DNA of 64,000 nucleotides from Anaerolineae bacterium (GTDB lineage: Bacteria; Chloroflexota; Anaerolineae; Aggregatilineales; Aggregatilineaceae), in NCBI GenBank assembly GCA_018432315.1, contig JAHDLB010000025.1, positions 248,001-312,000 on the forward strand. Reading direction: 5' to 3'. Numbering within the stretch: position 1 is the stretch's first letter; each line of letters starts with the position of its first letter. Below are positions 32,676 through 40,901 of the stretch, piece after piece. The translations under genes and the position numbers were made by a program. Under the pieces are notes generated by a model. It ran no database searches. It was not told where the DNA came from and saw nothing but the letters and a program-made list of their open reading frames with translations.

Positions 32676-33412
32676 CGAAAGGCCACCTTTTTGAGATCGA
32701 CCGCCGGGCCATCGGTGCAGGCCAGCAGATCGTATTTCTGGCCCGGAATCTGGCAGGCGAGACAGGCGCCGGTCCCGCAGGCCAGCCGGTAATAGTACAG
32801 CCCGAACACGTAGCCATCCGGCACGTTCTGCACGCGAAGCTGGCTGATCGTGTCGTACAGCCCGGCGTAGACCTCGGCGCAGGCATACGGCGGCGCCAGG
32901 GCGATCACCTGATCGGCCCAGGTGAGCGTCTCGACCTGATCGGGCCAGCGCCAATCGGTATCAGCCCGCAGGATCTCGACTTCGGCGGGCAGCAGCTCCA
33001 GCGGGTAGGCCAGCGCCCGCCCGCCCAGGACCAGCGTGACCGCCGCGCCACGGGCACAGAGATCCCCGGCCAGCCACACGAACGGCGTCGGCAGCGCGTC
33101 GTTGGCGATCAGCAGCATGTGCTGGAGGTGGGGGCGCAGCGGGATCGCCCGGCCCAGCGGGGCAAGCAGGCTCACCACCTGGCCGGGCGTGTAGGGGTGC
33201 GCCGACGGAATCTCGACCACCATCTGGCCTTCGCGCAGCCCCACCGGGATCCACTGCTCGCGCAAATAGGACTCGCCGCCATTCAGCGGCGCGGCAAACA
33301 GCGACTGGCCGGCCTGTGCCTGGGCCAGCGACGGATCGACGGACAGGTGAAGCTGTTGGAGGGTATCCGACACGCGCCGGACACGTTCGATGATGGCTTG
33401 TGTTTCGCGCAT
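32672..33412 (-). CDS. PyrK-like ferredoxin-reductase protein with 2Fe-2S C-terminus
   Basis: 246 aa. Start ATG 33412 is set by a leaderless promoter (-10 ends 8 nt upstream); a longer frame exists but crosses that promoter. The C-terminal cluster site is C212-x4-C217-x2-C220-x11-C232, as in the PyrK electron-transfer subunit. The N-terminal FAD barrel is recognisable around HPYTPGQVVSLLAP, but the dinucleotide-binding glycine motif expected after HMLLIAND is not clear. It probably shuttles electrons to or from the PyrD-like protein; the donor may not be NAD(H). Confidence 0.78.
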   Translation of the reverse strand: MRETQAIIERVRRVSDTLQQLHLSVDPSLAQAQAGQSLFAAPLNGGESYLREQWIPVGLREGQMVVEIPSAHPYTPGQVVSLLAPLGRAIPLRPHLQHMLLIANDALPTPFVWLAGDLCARGAAVTLVLGGRALAYPLELLPAEVEILRADTDWRWPDQVETLTWADQVIALAPPYACAEVYAGLYDTISQLRVQNVPDGYVFGLYYYRLACGTGACLACQIPGQKYDLLACTDGPAVDLKKVAFR

Positions 33413-33419
33413 GGGCCAG

Positions 33420-33448
33420 AGCGTACAACGGGCCGGATAGAATTGCAA
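33420..33448 (-). promoter_or_regulatory. leaderless sigma-A promoter for the PyrK-like/PIG-L/PyrD-like operon
   Basis: Minus strand: TTGCAA (33448-33443), 17 bp, TACGCT (33425-33420). The -10 ends 8 nt before the A of ATG 33412. Confidence 0.7.
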
Positions 33449-33543
33449 GTTTGCCCACGTGTCTTGATGCCCGCGCCGTACTCCCGAGGACCACACCGTC
33501 CACACTAATATTATTCTCATCAATACCTCGGCTGTTTCTCATC

Positions 33544-33571
33544 TTGACAGACTAAGATCGGGGCATACGTT
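33544..33571 (+). promoter_or_regulatory. promoter for the FAS1 protein
   Basis: TTGACA at 33544-33549, 16 bp, TACGTT at 33566-33571; about 60 nt of leader before ATG 33640. Confidence 0.65.
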
Positions 33572-33639
33572 GGGGCAACAAGCAATCCAAATCTGCATGA
33601 CCGATCAGACCGATCTAAAAACACAAGGAGAAAAACACC

Positions 33640-34587
33640 ATGCGTAAACTAACAGTTTTCGGAGTCCTGCTCGCACTTCTCGTCGCGGTGGCGCTCCCGG
33701 CGGGCTCGGTAGCGCGCGCCCAGGATGATGACACCGGCACCGACCAGGTTGGCGCCAGCCCGAATATCGTCGAAGTCGCCCAGAACGCGGGCAACTTCAC
33801 CACCCTGCTGGCCGCGGCAGAAGCGGCTGGCCTGGCCGACACCCTGGCGACCGGCGGCCCCTTCACCGTCTTCGCGCCTACGGATGCCGCCTTTGCGGAT
33901 GCGCTGAACGTGCTCGGCATATCGGCGGAAGACCTGCTCGCCAATGAGGCGTTCCTGACCGAGATCCTGACCTACCACGTCGTTTCCGGCGAAGTGACCG
34001 CGGCTGAGGTAGTGGAACTGGACAAGGCCACGACCCTGCAGGGCAGCGACATCAACATCGCGGTTGGCGCCAGCGGCGTGAAGCTCAACGGCACGGCGAA
34101 CGTCATCCTGACCGACATCTTCGCGAGCAACGGCGTCGTGCACGTGATCGACAGCGTGCTGTTCCCGCCCGACAACATCATGGGCACGATCAGCAAGAAC
34201 TACTATATGAGCACGCTCAAGGCCGCGTTGGAAGCCGCCAACCTGGACAGCGCGCTGCTGGGGAAAGGCCCCTACACGGTGTTCGTCCCGAGCGATGACG
34301 CCTTCGCCGCCCTGCTGGACGAGCTCGACGTGACCGCGGACGAACTGCTGGCCGATACCGCCCTGCTGACCGACGTCCTGCGCTATCACGTCGTGTCCGG
34401 TAAGTTGACTGCGGCGGATGTGGCAGAGCTCACCTCGGCCCGCACGCTCAACGGCGCGTCGATCAGCATCGAGGCGCGGGATGGCGCCGTCTTCCTGAAC
34501 GGTGACGTCATGGTCACCCAGCCGGACCTGATCGCGTCCAACGGCGTGATCCACGTCATCGACGGCGTGCTGCTGCCGCCCCAGTAA
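33640..34587 (+). CDS. secreted protein with two FAS1 (fasciclin) domains
   Basis: 315 aa. A Sec signal peptide (MRKLTVFGVLLALLVAVALP, cleavage near ARA-QD) precedes two FAS1 domains at about 42-175 and 180-315. Each has the H1 box (GPFTVFAPTDAAFADAL; GPYTVFVPSDDAFAALLD) and the YHVVSG and VIHVID H2 motifs. It is an extracellular adhesion or matrix protein. AAGGAGAAA lies 8 nt before the ATG. A strong terminator follows, so it is monocistronic. Confidence 0.93.
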   Translation: MRKLTVFGVLLALLVAVALPAGSVARAQDDDTGTDQVGASPNIVEVAQNAGNFTTLLAAAEAAGLADTLATGGPFTVFAPTDAAFADALNVLGISAEDLLANEAFLTEILTYHVVSGEVTAAEVVELDKATTLQGSDINIAVGASGVKLNGTANVILTDIFASNGVVHVIDSVLFPPDNIMGTISKNYYMSTLKAALEAANLDSALLGKGPYTVFVPSDDAFAALLDELDVTADELLADTALLTDVLRYHVVSGKLTAADVAELTSARTLNGASISIEARDGAVFLNGDVMVTQPDLIASNGVIHVIDGVLLPPQ

Positions 34588-34616
34588 GGCCAACCAGCAC
34601 CACCCACGTCAACGAA

Positions 34617-34650
34617 CGAGGCCGGGAAACGCTCCCGGCCTCGTGCTTTT
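34617..34650 (+). terminator. strong intrinsic terminator after the FAS1 gene
   Basis: CGAGGCCGGGA (34617-34627) and TCCCGGCCTCG (34633-34643) with a 5-nt loop, then TGCTTTT. It also faces the end of the convergent decarboxylase operon. Confidence 0.85.
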
Positions 34651-34675
34651 CATGCCCCAATCCGCCCCTGCGCGG

Positions 34676-35803
34676 TCACAGGATCGCCGTCACCAGGGCC
34701 AGCAGCACGCCGCCCGCCATCACGCTCCCCAACTGCCCGGCAGTGTTGGCGCCCATGGCGTGCATCAGGATGAAGTTCTCGAAGTCCTCGTCCTGCGCGA
34801 CCTGCGCGGCCAGCCGCCCCGCCATCGGGAAGGCGCTGATGCCCGCCGCGCCGATCAGCGGGTTGATCCTGCCGCCGGTGAGGCGCGCCATGAACTTCCC
34901 GAAGACCAGCCCCGCCGCCGTGTCGAGCACGAAGGCCAGCAGGCCCAGGATCAAAATCTGGACCGTGTCGAGGTTCAAGAAATCGCCCGCCGTCATCGTG
35001 GCGCCAACGGCCAGCCCCAGGAACAGCGTCGCCACGTTGATGATCTCGTTCTCCGCCGCCAGCCGCAGCCGGTCCACCACGCCGCTTTCGCGCAGCAGGT
35101 TGCCAAGCATCAGCATGCTGATCAGCGGCGTCGCCTCCGGCACCAGCAGCCCCACCGTCAGCGTGACCACCACCGGGAACAGCACGCGCGCGCGGCGCGA
35201 CACCGGGCGCGGCGCGTATTCCATGCGGATGCGGCGCTCCTCGCGGGTGGTGAGCAACCGCATGATCGGCGGCTGGATGATCGGCACCAGCGACATGTAC
35301 GAATAGGCCGCCACCGCGATCGGCGCGAGCAGCTCCGGCGCCAGTTTTTGCGCCACGTAGATCGAGGTCGGACCGTCGATGGCGCCGATCACGCCGATGG
35401 ACGCGGCCTCGTTCAGCGGAAAGCCGAGCAGCGTCGCCAGGATCAGCGTGCCGAAAATGCCAAACTGCCCCGCCGCGCCCAGCAGCACCATGCGCGGCAT
35501 CGCCAGCAGCGGGCTGAAGTCGATCATCGCGCCCACGCCAATGAAGATCAGCAGCGGGAACAGTTCGTTGCCGATCCCGGCATTGTACAGCACGTCGAAC
35601 AGGCCGCCGTCCTCCGTCATGCCGGTCAGCGGGATGTTCGCCACGATGCAGCCAAACCCGATCGGCAGCAGCAGCACCGGCTCGTACTGTTTGAGCACGG
35701 CCAGCGCGATCAGCACCAGCCCGGCGACGATCATCACGCCGTTGCCCAGGGTGAAATTCGACAGGCCCTTGGTCAGTTCGGGCCACAGTTCGGAAAACTC
35801 CAT
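34676..35803 (-). CDS. oadB: Na+-translocating decarboxylase beta subunit (OadB/MmdB type)
   Basis: 375 aa with about nine to eleven TM helices. Characteristic OadB signatures are visible: GVGAMIDFSPLLAMP, GAIDGPTSIY (the Asp of the Na+ site), YSYMSLVPIIQPP and the C-terminal ISAFPMAGR and HAMGANTAGQLGS. It couples decarboxylation of carboxybiotin to Na+ export across the inner membrane. Last gene of a four-gene operon, 23 nt after the biotin carrier gene. Confidence 0.95.
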   Translation of the reverse strand: MEFSELWPELTKGLSNFTLGNGVMIVAGLVLIALAVLKQYEPVLLLPIGFGCIVANIPLTGMTEDGGLFDVLYNAGIGNELFPLLIFIGVGAMIDFSPLLAMPRMVLLGAAGQFGIFGTLILATLLGFPLNEAASIGVIGAIDGPTSIYVAQKLAPELLAPIAVAAYSYMSLVPIIQPPIMRLLTTREERRIRMEYAPRPVSRRARVLFPVVVTLTVGLLVPEATPLISMLMLGNLLRESGVVDRLRLAAENEIINVATLFLGLAVGATMTAGDFLNLDTVQILILGLLAFVLDTAAGLVFGKFMARLTGGRINPLIGAAGISAFPMAGRLAAQVAQDEDFENFILMHAMGANTAGQLGSVMAGGVLLALVTAIL

Positions 35804-35826
35804 AGTCGTGTCCGCCTCTCGCGCGC

Positions 35827-36267
35827 TCAGCCCGCGTATTCGACCAACACCTGGTGATGTTGGACGTGCTGGCCGACCGCCATCGCCACCGTGGCGATCT
35901 CACCGTCGCGCGGCGCGCGGATCGTGTTCTTCATCTTCATCGCCTCCAGCACGCACAGCTCCTGGCCGGTGCTCACCTGGTCGCCCGGCTGGACCGACAC
36001 CGACACGATCACGCCGGGGATCGGCGCGTGGACGGCGCTGGCGTCCGAATTAGACGGCGCGGCCCTGGCCGCGGGAGCGCTCGCCGGCGCGGGAGGCTCC
36101 GGCGCGGCGGGTGCGGGCGCGCTGGCGGCGAGAGCCGTCCCGCTGCCGATCGCTTCCGGCCAGATCTCGAACGTTTCGCCCTCGACGACCGCCACGATGG
36201 GCCGGGCGTTCAGATCGCCGATCTCGACCTCGTACAGTTTCTCGTCTACCCGGACAATCACTTTCAT
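35827..36267 (-). CDS. biotin carrier protein of decarboxylase (MmdC/OadA-C-terminal type)
   Basis: 146 aa. N-terminal 45 residues are beta, followed by an Ala/Pro linker (44-78) and a biotinyl domain with EAMKM (biotin Lys111). The start at ATG 36267 overlaps the gamma-like gene stop (ATGA); longer frames run through that gene. It carries CO2 from the carboxyltransferase to the beta subunit. Confidence 0.93.
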   Translation of the reverse strand: MKVIVRVDEKLYEVEIGDLNARPIVAVVEGETFEIWPEAIGSGTALAASAPAPAAPEPPAPASAPAARAAPSNSDASAVHAPIPGVIVSVSVQPGDQVSTGQELCVLEAMKMKNTIRAPRDGEIATVAMAVGQHVQHHQVLVEYAG

Positions 36268-36584
36268 CGCGTTGGACCCTTCCGCGTAAGCTGCTGGCTG
36301 CGCTGGACGGCCTGCCAGGCGGTGACGATCGCCGTCGGCGGCAGCGGAAATTCGTGGGGTTCGTTCTGGTCGGCCTGGCGTGCCAGCGCCACGGCCACCG
36401 CCGCCAGGGCCGCGCGGCGCCGGCGACCGGTCTCGATCACCGCGTCGCTTCCGGCGGGCTCGCCTTCGTCGGCGGCGAGGCGCATCAGGACGGTCATCAC
36501 CGCCCACAGCAGCAGGATCGCGCCGAAGACCAGCGACATGCCGACCACCGTGATGGTCAGCGCGTTCGTCAAATTCTCACCCAT
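36264..36584 (-). CDS. OadG/MmdD-like gamma subunit
   Basis: 106 aa. One N-terminal TM (about 10-34, TITVVGMSLVFGAILLLWAV) with the GMxxVF pattern typical of OadG, followed by a charged soluble tail with RRRR at about 53-57. It anchors and assembles the Na+ pump. It overlaps the biotin gene by 4 bp and starts 14 nt after the carboxyltransferase stop. Confidence 0.85.
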   Translation of the reverse strand: MGENLTNALTITVVGMSLVFGAILLLWAVMTVLMRLAADEGEPAGSDAVIETGRRRRAALAAVAVALARQADQNEPHEFPLPPTAIVTAWQAVQRSQQLTRKGPTR

Positions 36585-36598
36585 CGTCGCCGCTCCTC

Positions 36599-38155
36599 TC
36601 AGACCGGGATGTTGCCGTGCTTGCGCGGCGGGGCGGGCGAATACTTGTCGCGCAGCGCGGCCAGCGAGGCGATGATCTTGGCGCGGGTTTCGCGCGGCTC
36701 GATGATGTCGTCCACGTACCCGGCGCTGGCCGCGTGGTACGGGTTGTTGAAGCGCAGCCGGTAGTTTTCGGCCAGCCGCCTTTGCTCGGCTTCCGGATCG
36801 GCGGCCTGGTTGATCTCGCGCCGGAACATGATGTTGACCGCGCCCTCCGCGCCCATGACCGCGATCTCGGCGCTGGGCCACGCGTAGTTCACGTCCGTGC
36901 CCAGGTACTTGCTGCTCATCACGACGTACGCGCCGCCGTAAGCCTTGCGCGTGATCACGCTGATCTTGGGCACCGTCGCCTCGGAATAGGCGTACAACAC
37001 CTTCGCGCCGTGGCGAATGATGCCGCGGTGTTCCTGGTCGACGCCGGGCAGGAACCCCGGCGAATCGACGAACGTGACCAGCGGCACGTTGAAACAGTCG
37101 CACATGCGCACGAAGCGCGTGATCTTGTCGGCGGCGTCGATGTCGATCACTCCAGCCATCACGCTCGGCTCCTGGGCCACGATCCCGACGCTGTGGCCGC
37201 CGATGCGCGCCAGCCCGACAATCGCGTTCAGCGCCCAGGTGGGCTGAAGCTCGAAGAACTCGCCGTGATCGACCACGTGGCCGATCACCTCGTGCATGCT
37301 GTACGGCTCCGACGGATCGAGCGGCACGATCGCGTTGAGCGCCTCGTCCATGCGCAGCGGGTCGTCGGTGGGCGGGATGTAGGGCGGGTTCTCGACGTTG
37401 TTCGAGGGCAGGTAGCTCAGCGCCCGGCGGCACAGGGCCAGCGCCTCCTGCTCGGAATCGGCCATCAGGTGCGCCGTCCCGCTGATGCTGGCGTGGACCT
37501 CGGCGCCGCCCAACTGCTCGGTATCCACGTCCTCGCCGGTCACCGTCTTGATGACCTGCGGCCCGGTGAGGAACATGAACGAGTGCTCGCGCACCATGAT
37601 GATCAGGTCGGTGAGGGCCGGCGAATAGGCCGCGCCGCCCGCGCACGGGCCGAGCATCACGCTGATCTGCGGGACCACGCCCGAATACAGCGCGTTGCGG
37701 CGGAAGATCTCGGCATAGCCGCCCAGGCTGCGCACGCCCTCTTGAATGCGCGCGCCGCCCGAATCGATCAGGCCGATGATCGGCGTGCCGTTGCGCACGG
37801 CCAGGTCCATCACGCGGCAGATTTTATGGCTCTGCATCTCGCTGAGCGTGCCGCCGTACACGGTGAAGTCCTGGGCGTAGACGTACACAGTGCGCCCGTC
37901 GACCTGCCCGTAGCCGGTCACGACGCCCTCGCCCATATACTGGTCGGTCGCCAGCCCCATCTCGTCGTCGGCCTGGTGCGTGATGTACGGTTCCAGCTCG
38001 TTGAACGTGCCCGGATCGAGCAGCAGGTTCAGCCGCTCGCGGGCGGTCAGCTTGCCTTTGGCGTGCTGCGTGGCGATGCGATCTTCGCCGCCGCCCTGCC
38101 GCGCGCGGTCGCGCATGGCGCGCAGCTCCAGAATACGGGGATCTTCTTGCGGCAT
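36599..38155 (-). CDS. mmdA: acyl-CoA carboxyltransferase alpha subunit (methylmalonyl-CoA decarboxylase type)
   Basis: 518 aa, usual length for MmdA/PccB. Two crotonase-like halves: IDSGGARIQEGV and GPCAGGAAYSPALTD in the first, VDSPGFLPGVDQEHRGII and RKAYGGAYVVMSS in the second. It removes CO2 from methylmalonyl-CoA (or a related acyl-CoA) onto biotin. With beta, gamma and biotin carrier genes downstream this forms a Na+-pumping decarboxylase rather than an ATP-dependent carboxylase; no biotin carboxylase gene is adjacent. GAGGAC lies before the ATG. Confidence 0.94.
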   Translation of the reverse strand: MPQEDPRILELRAMRDRARQGGGEDRIATQHAKGKLTARERLNLLLDPGTFNELEPYITHQADDEMGLATDQYMGEGVVTGYGQVDGRTVYVYAQDFTVYGGTLSEMQSHKICRVMDLAVRNGTPIIGLIDSGGARIQEGVRSLGGYAEIFRRNALYSGVVPQISVMLGPCAGGAAYSPALTDLIIMVREHSFMFLTGPQVIKTVTGEDVDTEQLGGAEVHASISGTAHLMADSEQEALALCRRALSYLPSNNVENPPYIPPTDDPLRMDEALNAIVPLDPSEPYSMHEVIGHVVDHGEFFELQPTWALNAIVGLARIGGHSVGIVAQEPSVMAGVIDIDAADKITRFVRMCDCFNVPLVTFVDSPGFLPGVDQEHRGIIRHGAKVLYAYSEATVPKISVITRKAYGGAYVVMSSKYLGTDVNYAWPSAEIAVMGAEGAVNIMFRREINQAADPEAEQRRLAENYRLRFNNPYHAASAGYVDDIIEPRETRAKIIASLAALRDKYSPAPPRKHGNIPV

Positions 38156-38332
38156 TGGGATGTCCTCGGTTCAATAATCATTAAGCGATTGTGAACTAAT
38201 GAGCGGTTTTAGTGTCATTTCATTCAGGATAACTCAATTTTAAGTATACCGGGACCGAAGCGCGCCGGCACCGACGATTGTCACCTTTCGCAGCAGCGGA
38301 TAGCACAGGCCCAGGGGCAGCGGGCGCGGGCA

Positions 38333-39244
38333 TCATTTGGAGCGCGCGTCGCCCGCCACCGGCGAGGCGGGCAGCGAGGCCGGCGACTCGCTCACCTGCC
38401 CATCGCCCAGCTCGGCGACCAGCATCCCGGCCAGGATCAGGCCGCAGCCCACCAGCTCCTTCGCACCCAGCACTTCGCTCGCCAGCGCCCAGCCGAACAG
38501 CGCGGCGAAGACCGGCTCCAGGCTGAACAGCAGCGCGGTGTGCGTCGGCGTGGTGAAGCGCTGGACGTAGACTTGCAGGCCGAAGGCCAGCGCCGTCGCC
38601 GCCACGCCGGTGAACGCGATGGCGAACCACGTATCGGCGGGCAGGCTGGCGCGCGGCGTCTCGAAGGCGAGCGCGGCCCCGGTCGCCAGGACGGCCACCG
38701 TCGCGATCTGGACGACCGCCAGCCGGACGGCGTCGTAGTGGGGCGAAAAGCGCGAGACGGTCACGATGTGCAGCGCGAAGGCGAACGCGCAGCCCAGCAC
38801 CCACAGGTCGCCGGACTGCACGCGCAGGTTGCGGTCGAGCGACAGGAAGCCCAGCCCGACCGTCGCCGCGACGATCCCGGCAGAGGCGCCGCGCCCCGGC
38901 GGGCGGCGCAGCAGCGCGGTCGCCAGGACGGGCACGATGACCACGCTCAGCCCGGTGATGAACCCGGCTTTGGCGCTCGTCGTAGTTTGCAGGCCGATCG
39001 TCTGGAAGATGTAGCCCAGCGCCAGCCAGACGCCGATCAGGCCCCCGGCGAGCACTTCGCCCCGCACCAGCCCGCGCATTCGGCGGCGGAACAGGATCAC
39101 GAGAAAGAGCGACGCCAGCCAGAAGCGCCAGCCGACGAACGTCATCGGCTCGACGGCGTCCAGCGCGTTCTTGACCATCACGAACGTCGAGCCCCAGATC
39201 AGCGCGATCAGGGCCAGCGTCGCGTCCGCCTGCCAGCGTTTCAT
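38333..39244 (-). CDS. EamA/DMT-family exporter
   Basis: 303 aa with ten TM helices in two EamA repeats. Motifs include ALIWGSTFVMVKNALD at the first helix, TSAKAGFITGLSVVIVP at the end of half one and PTHTALLFSLEPVFAALFGW in half two. It starts immediately after the Fe-ADH stop (0-nt gap), implying co-translation. It may export the product of the adjacent enzymes; the substrate is not predictable. Confidence 0.9.
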   Translation of the reverse strand: MKRWQADATLALIALIWGSTFVMVKNALDAVEPMTFVGWRFWLASLFLVILFRRRMRGLVRGEVLAGGLIGVWLALGYIFQTIGLQTTTSAKAGFITGLSVVIVPVLATALLRRPPGRGASAGIVAATVGLGFLSLDRNLRVQSGDLWVLGCAFAFALHIVTVSRFSPHYDAVRLAVVQIATVAVLATGAALAFETPRASLPADTWFAIAFTGVAATALAFGLQVYVQRFTTPTHTALLFSLEPVFAALFGWALASEVLGAKELVGCGLILAGMLVAELGDGQVSESPASLPASPVAGDARSK

Positions 39245-40399
39245 CTAGCGCGCCCGCTCCACGATCTGCCGCATCTCGTCCTCGGTGAGCGCGATCGGGT
39301 TGCCCTTCATCGAGCTGGCGACCGCCGACTTTTCGACCAGCGGCGCGATGTCGCCACCGGTCAGCCCGTAGTGATCCAGGCCCGGCACGCCCAGCGCGGC
39401 GACCAGGTCCGCCACCCAGGCCGCGCCGTCGGCGGGAGTCGCGTCGTCGCGCCCGGTCAGGATGCGCGCGATCTCGGCGTAGCGGGCCAGGGCCGCGCCC
39501 TGAGGCTCGCGGGCTTGCAGGGCGCGGACGTTGACCGCCATCGCGCCCGGCAGCAGCGCGGCGCAAACCGCCCCGTGCGGCGCTTCGAACATGCCGCCGA
39601 ACGGCCCGGCGAAACCGTGCACCGCGCCCAGCCCGGCATTCGCCAGCGCCAGCCCGCCGAACAGGCTCGCCAGCGCCATATCCTCGCGAGCCGCTGCGTC
39701 GTCGCCGCGCTCGAACGCCCGCCGCAGCGAGCGCGCCACCCGGCCCAGCCCGTCGCGGCAGATGGCGTCCGTCATCGGGTTGGCACGCACCGAGACGAAC
39801 GGCTCGATCAGTTGGGTGAGCGCGTCCAGGCCGGTCGCCGCCGTCACGTCGGGCGGCAGGGTGAGGGTCAGCTCCGGATCGACCAGCGCCAGCCGGGGCA
39901 GCATCAGCGGGCTGCGCAGGCTGACCTTGACGCGATGCTCCGGCGAGGCCAGCACGGCGTTGCGCGTCACCTCGGCGCCGGTGCCTGCCGTGGTCGGGAT
40001 GGCGATGGCCGCCAGCGGCGCTTTGGCCAGCGCTTTGCCGCGCCCGATCACTTCCAGGTAATCCAGCGGTTCGCCGGGGTTGGTCGCCAGGGCGGCGATC
40101 GCTTTGGCCGCGTCGATGGCGCTGCCGCCGCCGAAGCCGATCACCACGTCGCAGCCGGCCCGGCGCGCCTGCTGCACGCCGTGCTCGGCCAGGTCGACCG
40201 TCGGCTCCTGGTAGATCGGGAAGGTGACCGTCTTGACGTTGTGCCGGTCCAGGTGTTCGACGAGCGGGGCGGCGCGGTCGGCGCTCTTGCCAATCACGAC
40301 CAGCGCCCGGCTGCCCATCTCGGCGGCCAGCGGGCCGATCTCGGCCAGCGTGCCCGGCCCGAAGATGATGCGCGCTGCGGTGGCGAATTCGAAACGCAT
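39245..40399 (-). CDS. iron-containing alcohol dehydrogenase
   Basis: 384 aa, normal family length. NAD(P)-binding GFGGGSAID (88-96), PTTAGTGAE (135-143), and metal-site residues Asp192 (in DALTQLIE), His261 and His275. The usual second ligand His is Gln196, as in one Fe-ADH subgroup with the DALTQLIE variant. Oxidises alcohols or reduces aldehydes or ketones; specific substrate unknown. It lies in an operon with the LsrG-like gene (6-nt gap) and the EamA exporter. Confidence 0.92.
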   Translation of the reverse strand: MRFEFATAARIIFGPGTLAEIGPLAAEMGSRALVVIGKSADRAAPLVEHLDRHNVKTVTFPIYQEPTVDLAEHGVQQARRAGCDVVIGFGGGSAIDAAKAIAALATNPGEPLDYLEVIGRGKALAKAPLAAIAIPTTAGTGAEVTRNAVLASPEHRVKVSLRSPLMLPRLALVDPELTLTLPPDVTAATGLDALTQLIEPFVSVRANPMTDAICRDGLGRVARSLRRAFERGDDAAAREDMALASLFGGLALANAGLGAVHGFAGPFGGMFEAPHGAVCAALLPGAMAVNVRALQAREPQGAALARYAEIARILTGRDDATPADGAAWVADLVAALGVPGLDHYGLTGGDIAPLVEKSAVASSMKGNPIALTEDEMRQIVERAR

Positions 40400-40405
40400 C
40401 GCTGC

Positions 40406-40714
40406 CTACCCCCAGCCGTCTTCGCCGGGGAAGACGTTGTCGTAGATCACCTTGCTGCGCGGCTCGGCCATCATCGGGTTGGCGATCTCGGCCCAGCGCT
40501 TGTAATGAGCGGTCTCGCGGTGGTGGGCCGGATCGTCGCGGGTGTAGTAGACTTCGACCAGGGTGAAGCGCGTGGGATCGTCGGCCTGCTGCAGCACGTC
40601 GAAGCGGGCGACGCCCGGCTCCTGGACGCTGTGGCTGGCGTTGTCGATGCACGCCTCGCGGAACGCATCGACGTCTTCGGGTTTCACACGACAGTGCACA
40701 TGGACGATATACAT
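40406..40714 (-). CDS. LsrG-like antibiotic biosynthesis monooxygenase-fold protein
   Basis: 102 aa, a single ABM/ferredoxin-like domain. The pattern SVQEPGVARFDVLQQADDPT, the late HYKRWAEIANPMM and FPGEDGW tail closely resemble LsrG (an isomerase in autoinducer-2 breakdown) and related small monooxygenases. It is first in a three-gene operon with an Fe-ADH. No other lsr gene is nearby, so an AI-2 role is speculative. Confidence 0.85.
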   Translation of the reverse strand: MYIVHVHCRVKPEDVDAFREACIDNASHSVQEPGVARFDVLQQADDPTRFTLVEVYYTRDDPAHHRETAHYKRWAEIANPMMAEPRSKVIYDNVFPGEDGWG

Positions 40715-40825
40715 GGCGGAGCGCTCCTTGACTCAGTGGTGCGAGTATCGAGGCGAGTATAGTGACAGGCGCGGCAGTTGCCAAGCAACTCCCCACCCGT
40801 GACGCGCCACAGGGCGCGGGCGCGC

Positions 40826-40861
40826 CCGGATTTTCGTAATCCGGCCCGGGTGTAATATACT
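40826..40861 (+). promoter_or_regulatory. hairpin and -10 element upstream of the CNNM-like gene
   Basis: CCGGATT (40826-40832) pairs with AATCCGG (40838-40844). TATACT follows at 40856-40861, without a strong -35. Confidence 0.45.
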
Positions 40862-40901
40862 AAGTTACACACAGCATATCAGGGAAAGTCCAAAACACCG
40901 C

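Noticed and set aside
38220-40796. 858-aa minus-strand frame overlapping EamA, Fe-ADH and LsrG-like genes
   Set aside because: Arg/Gly/Ala low-complexity shadow in another frame; the three real genes show clear families.
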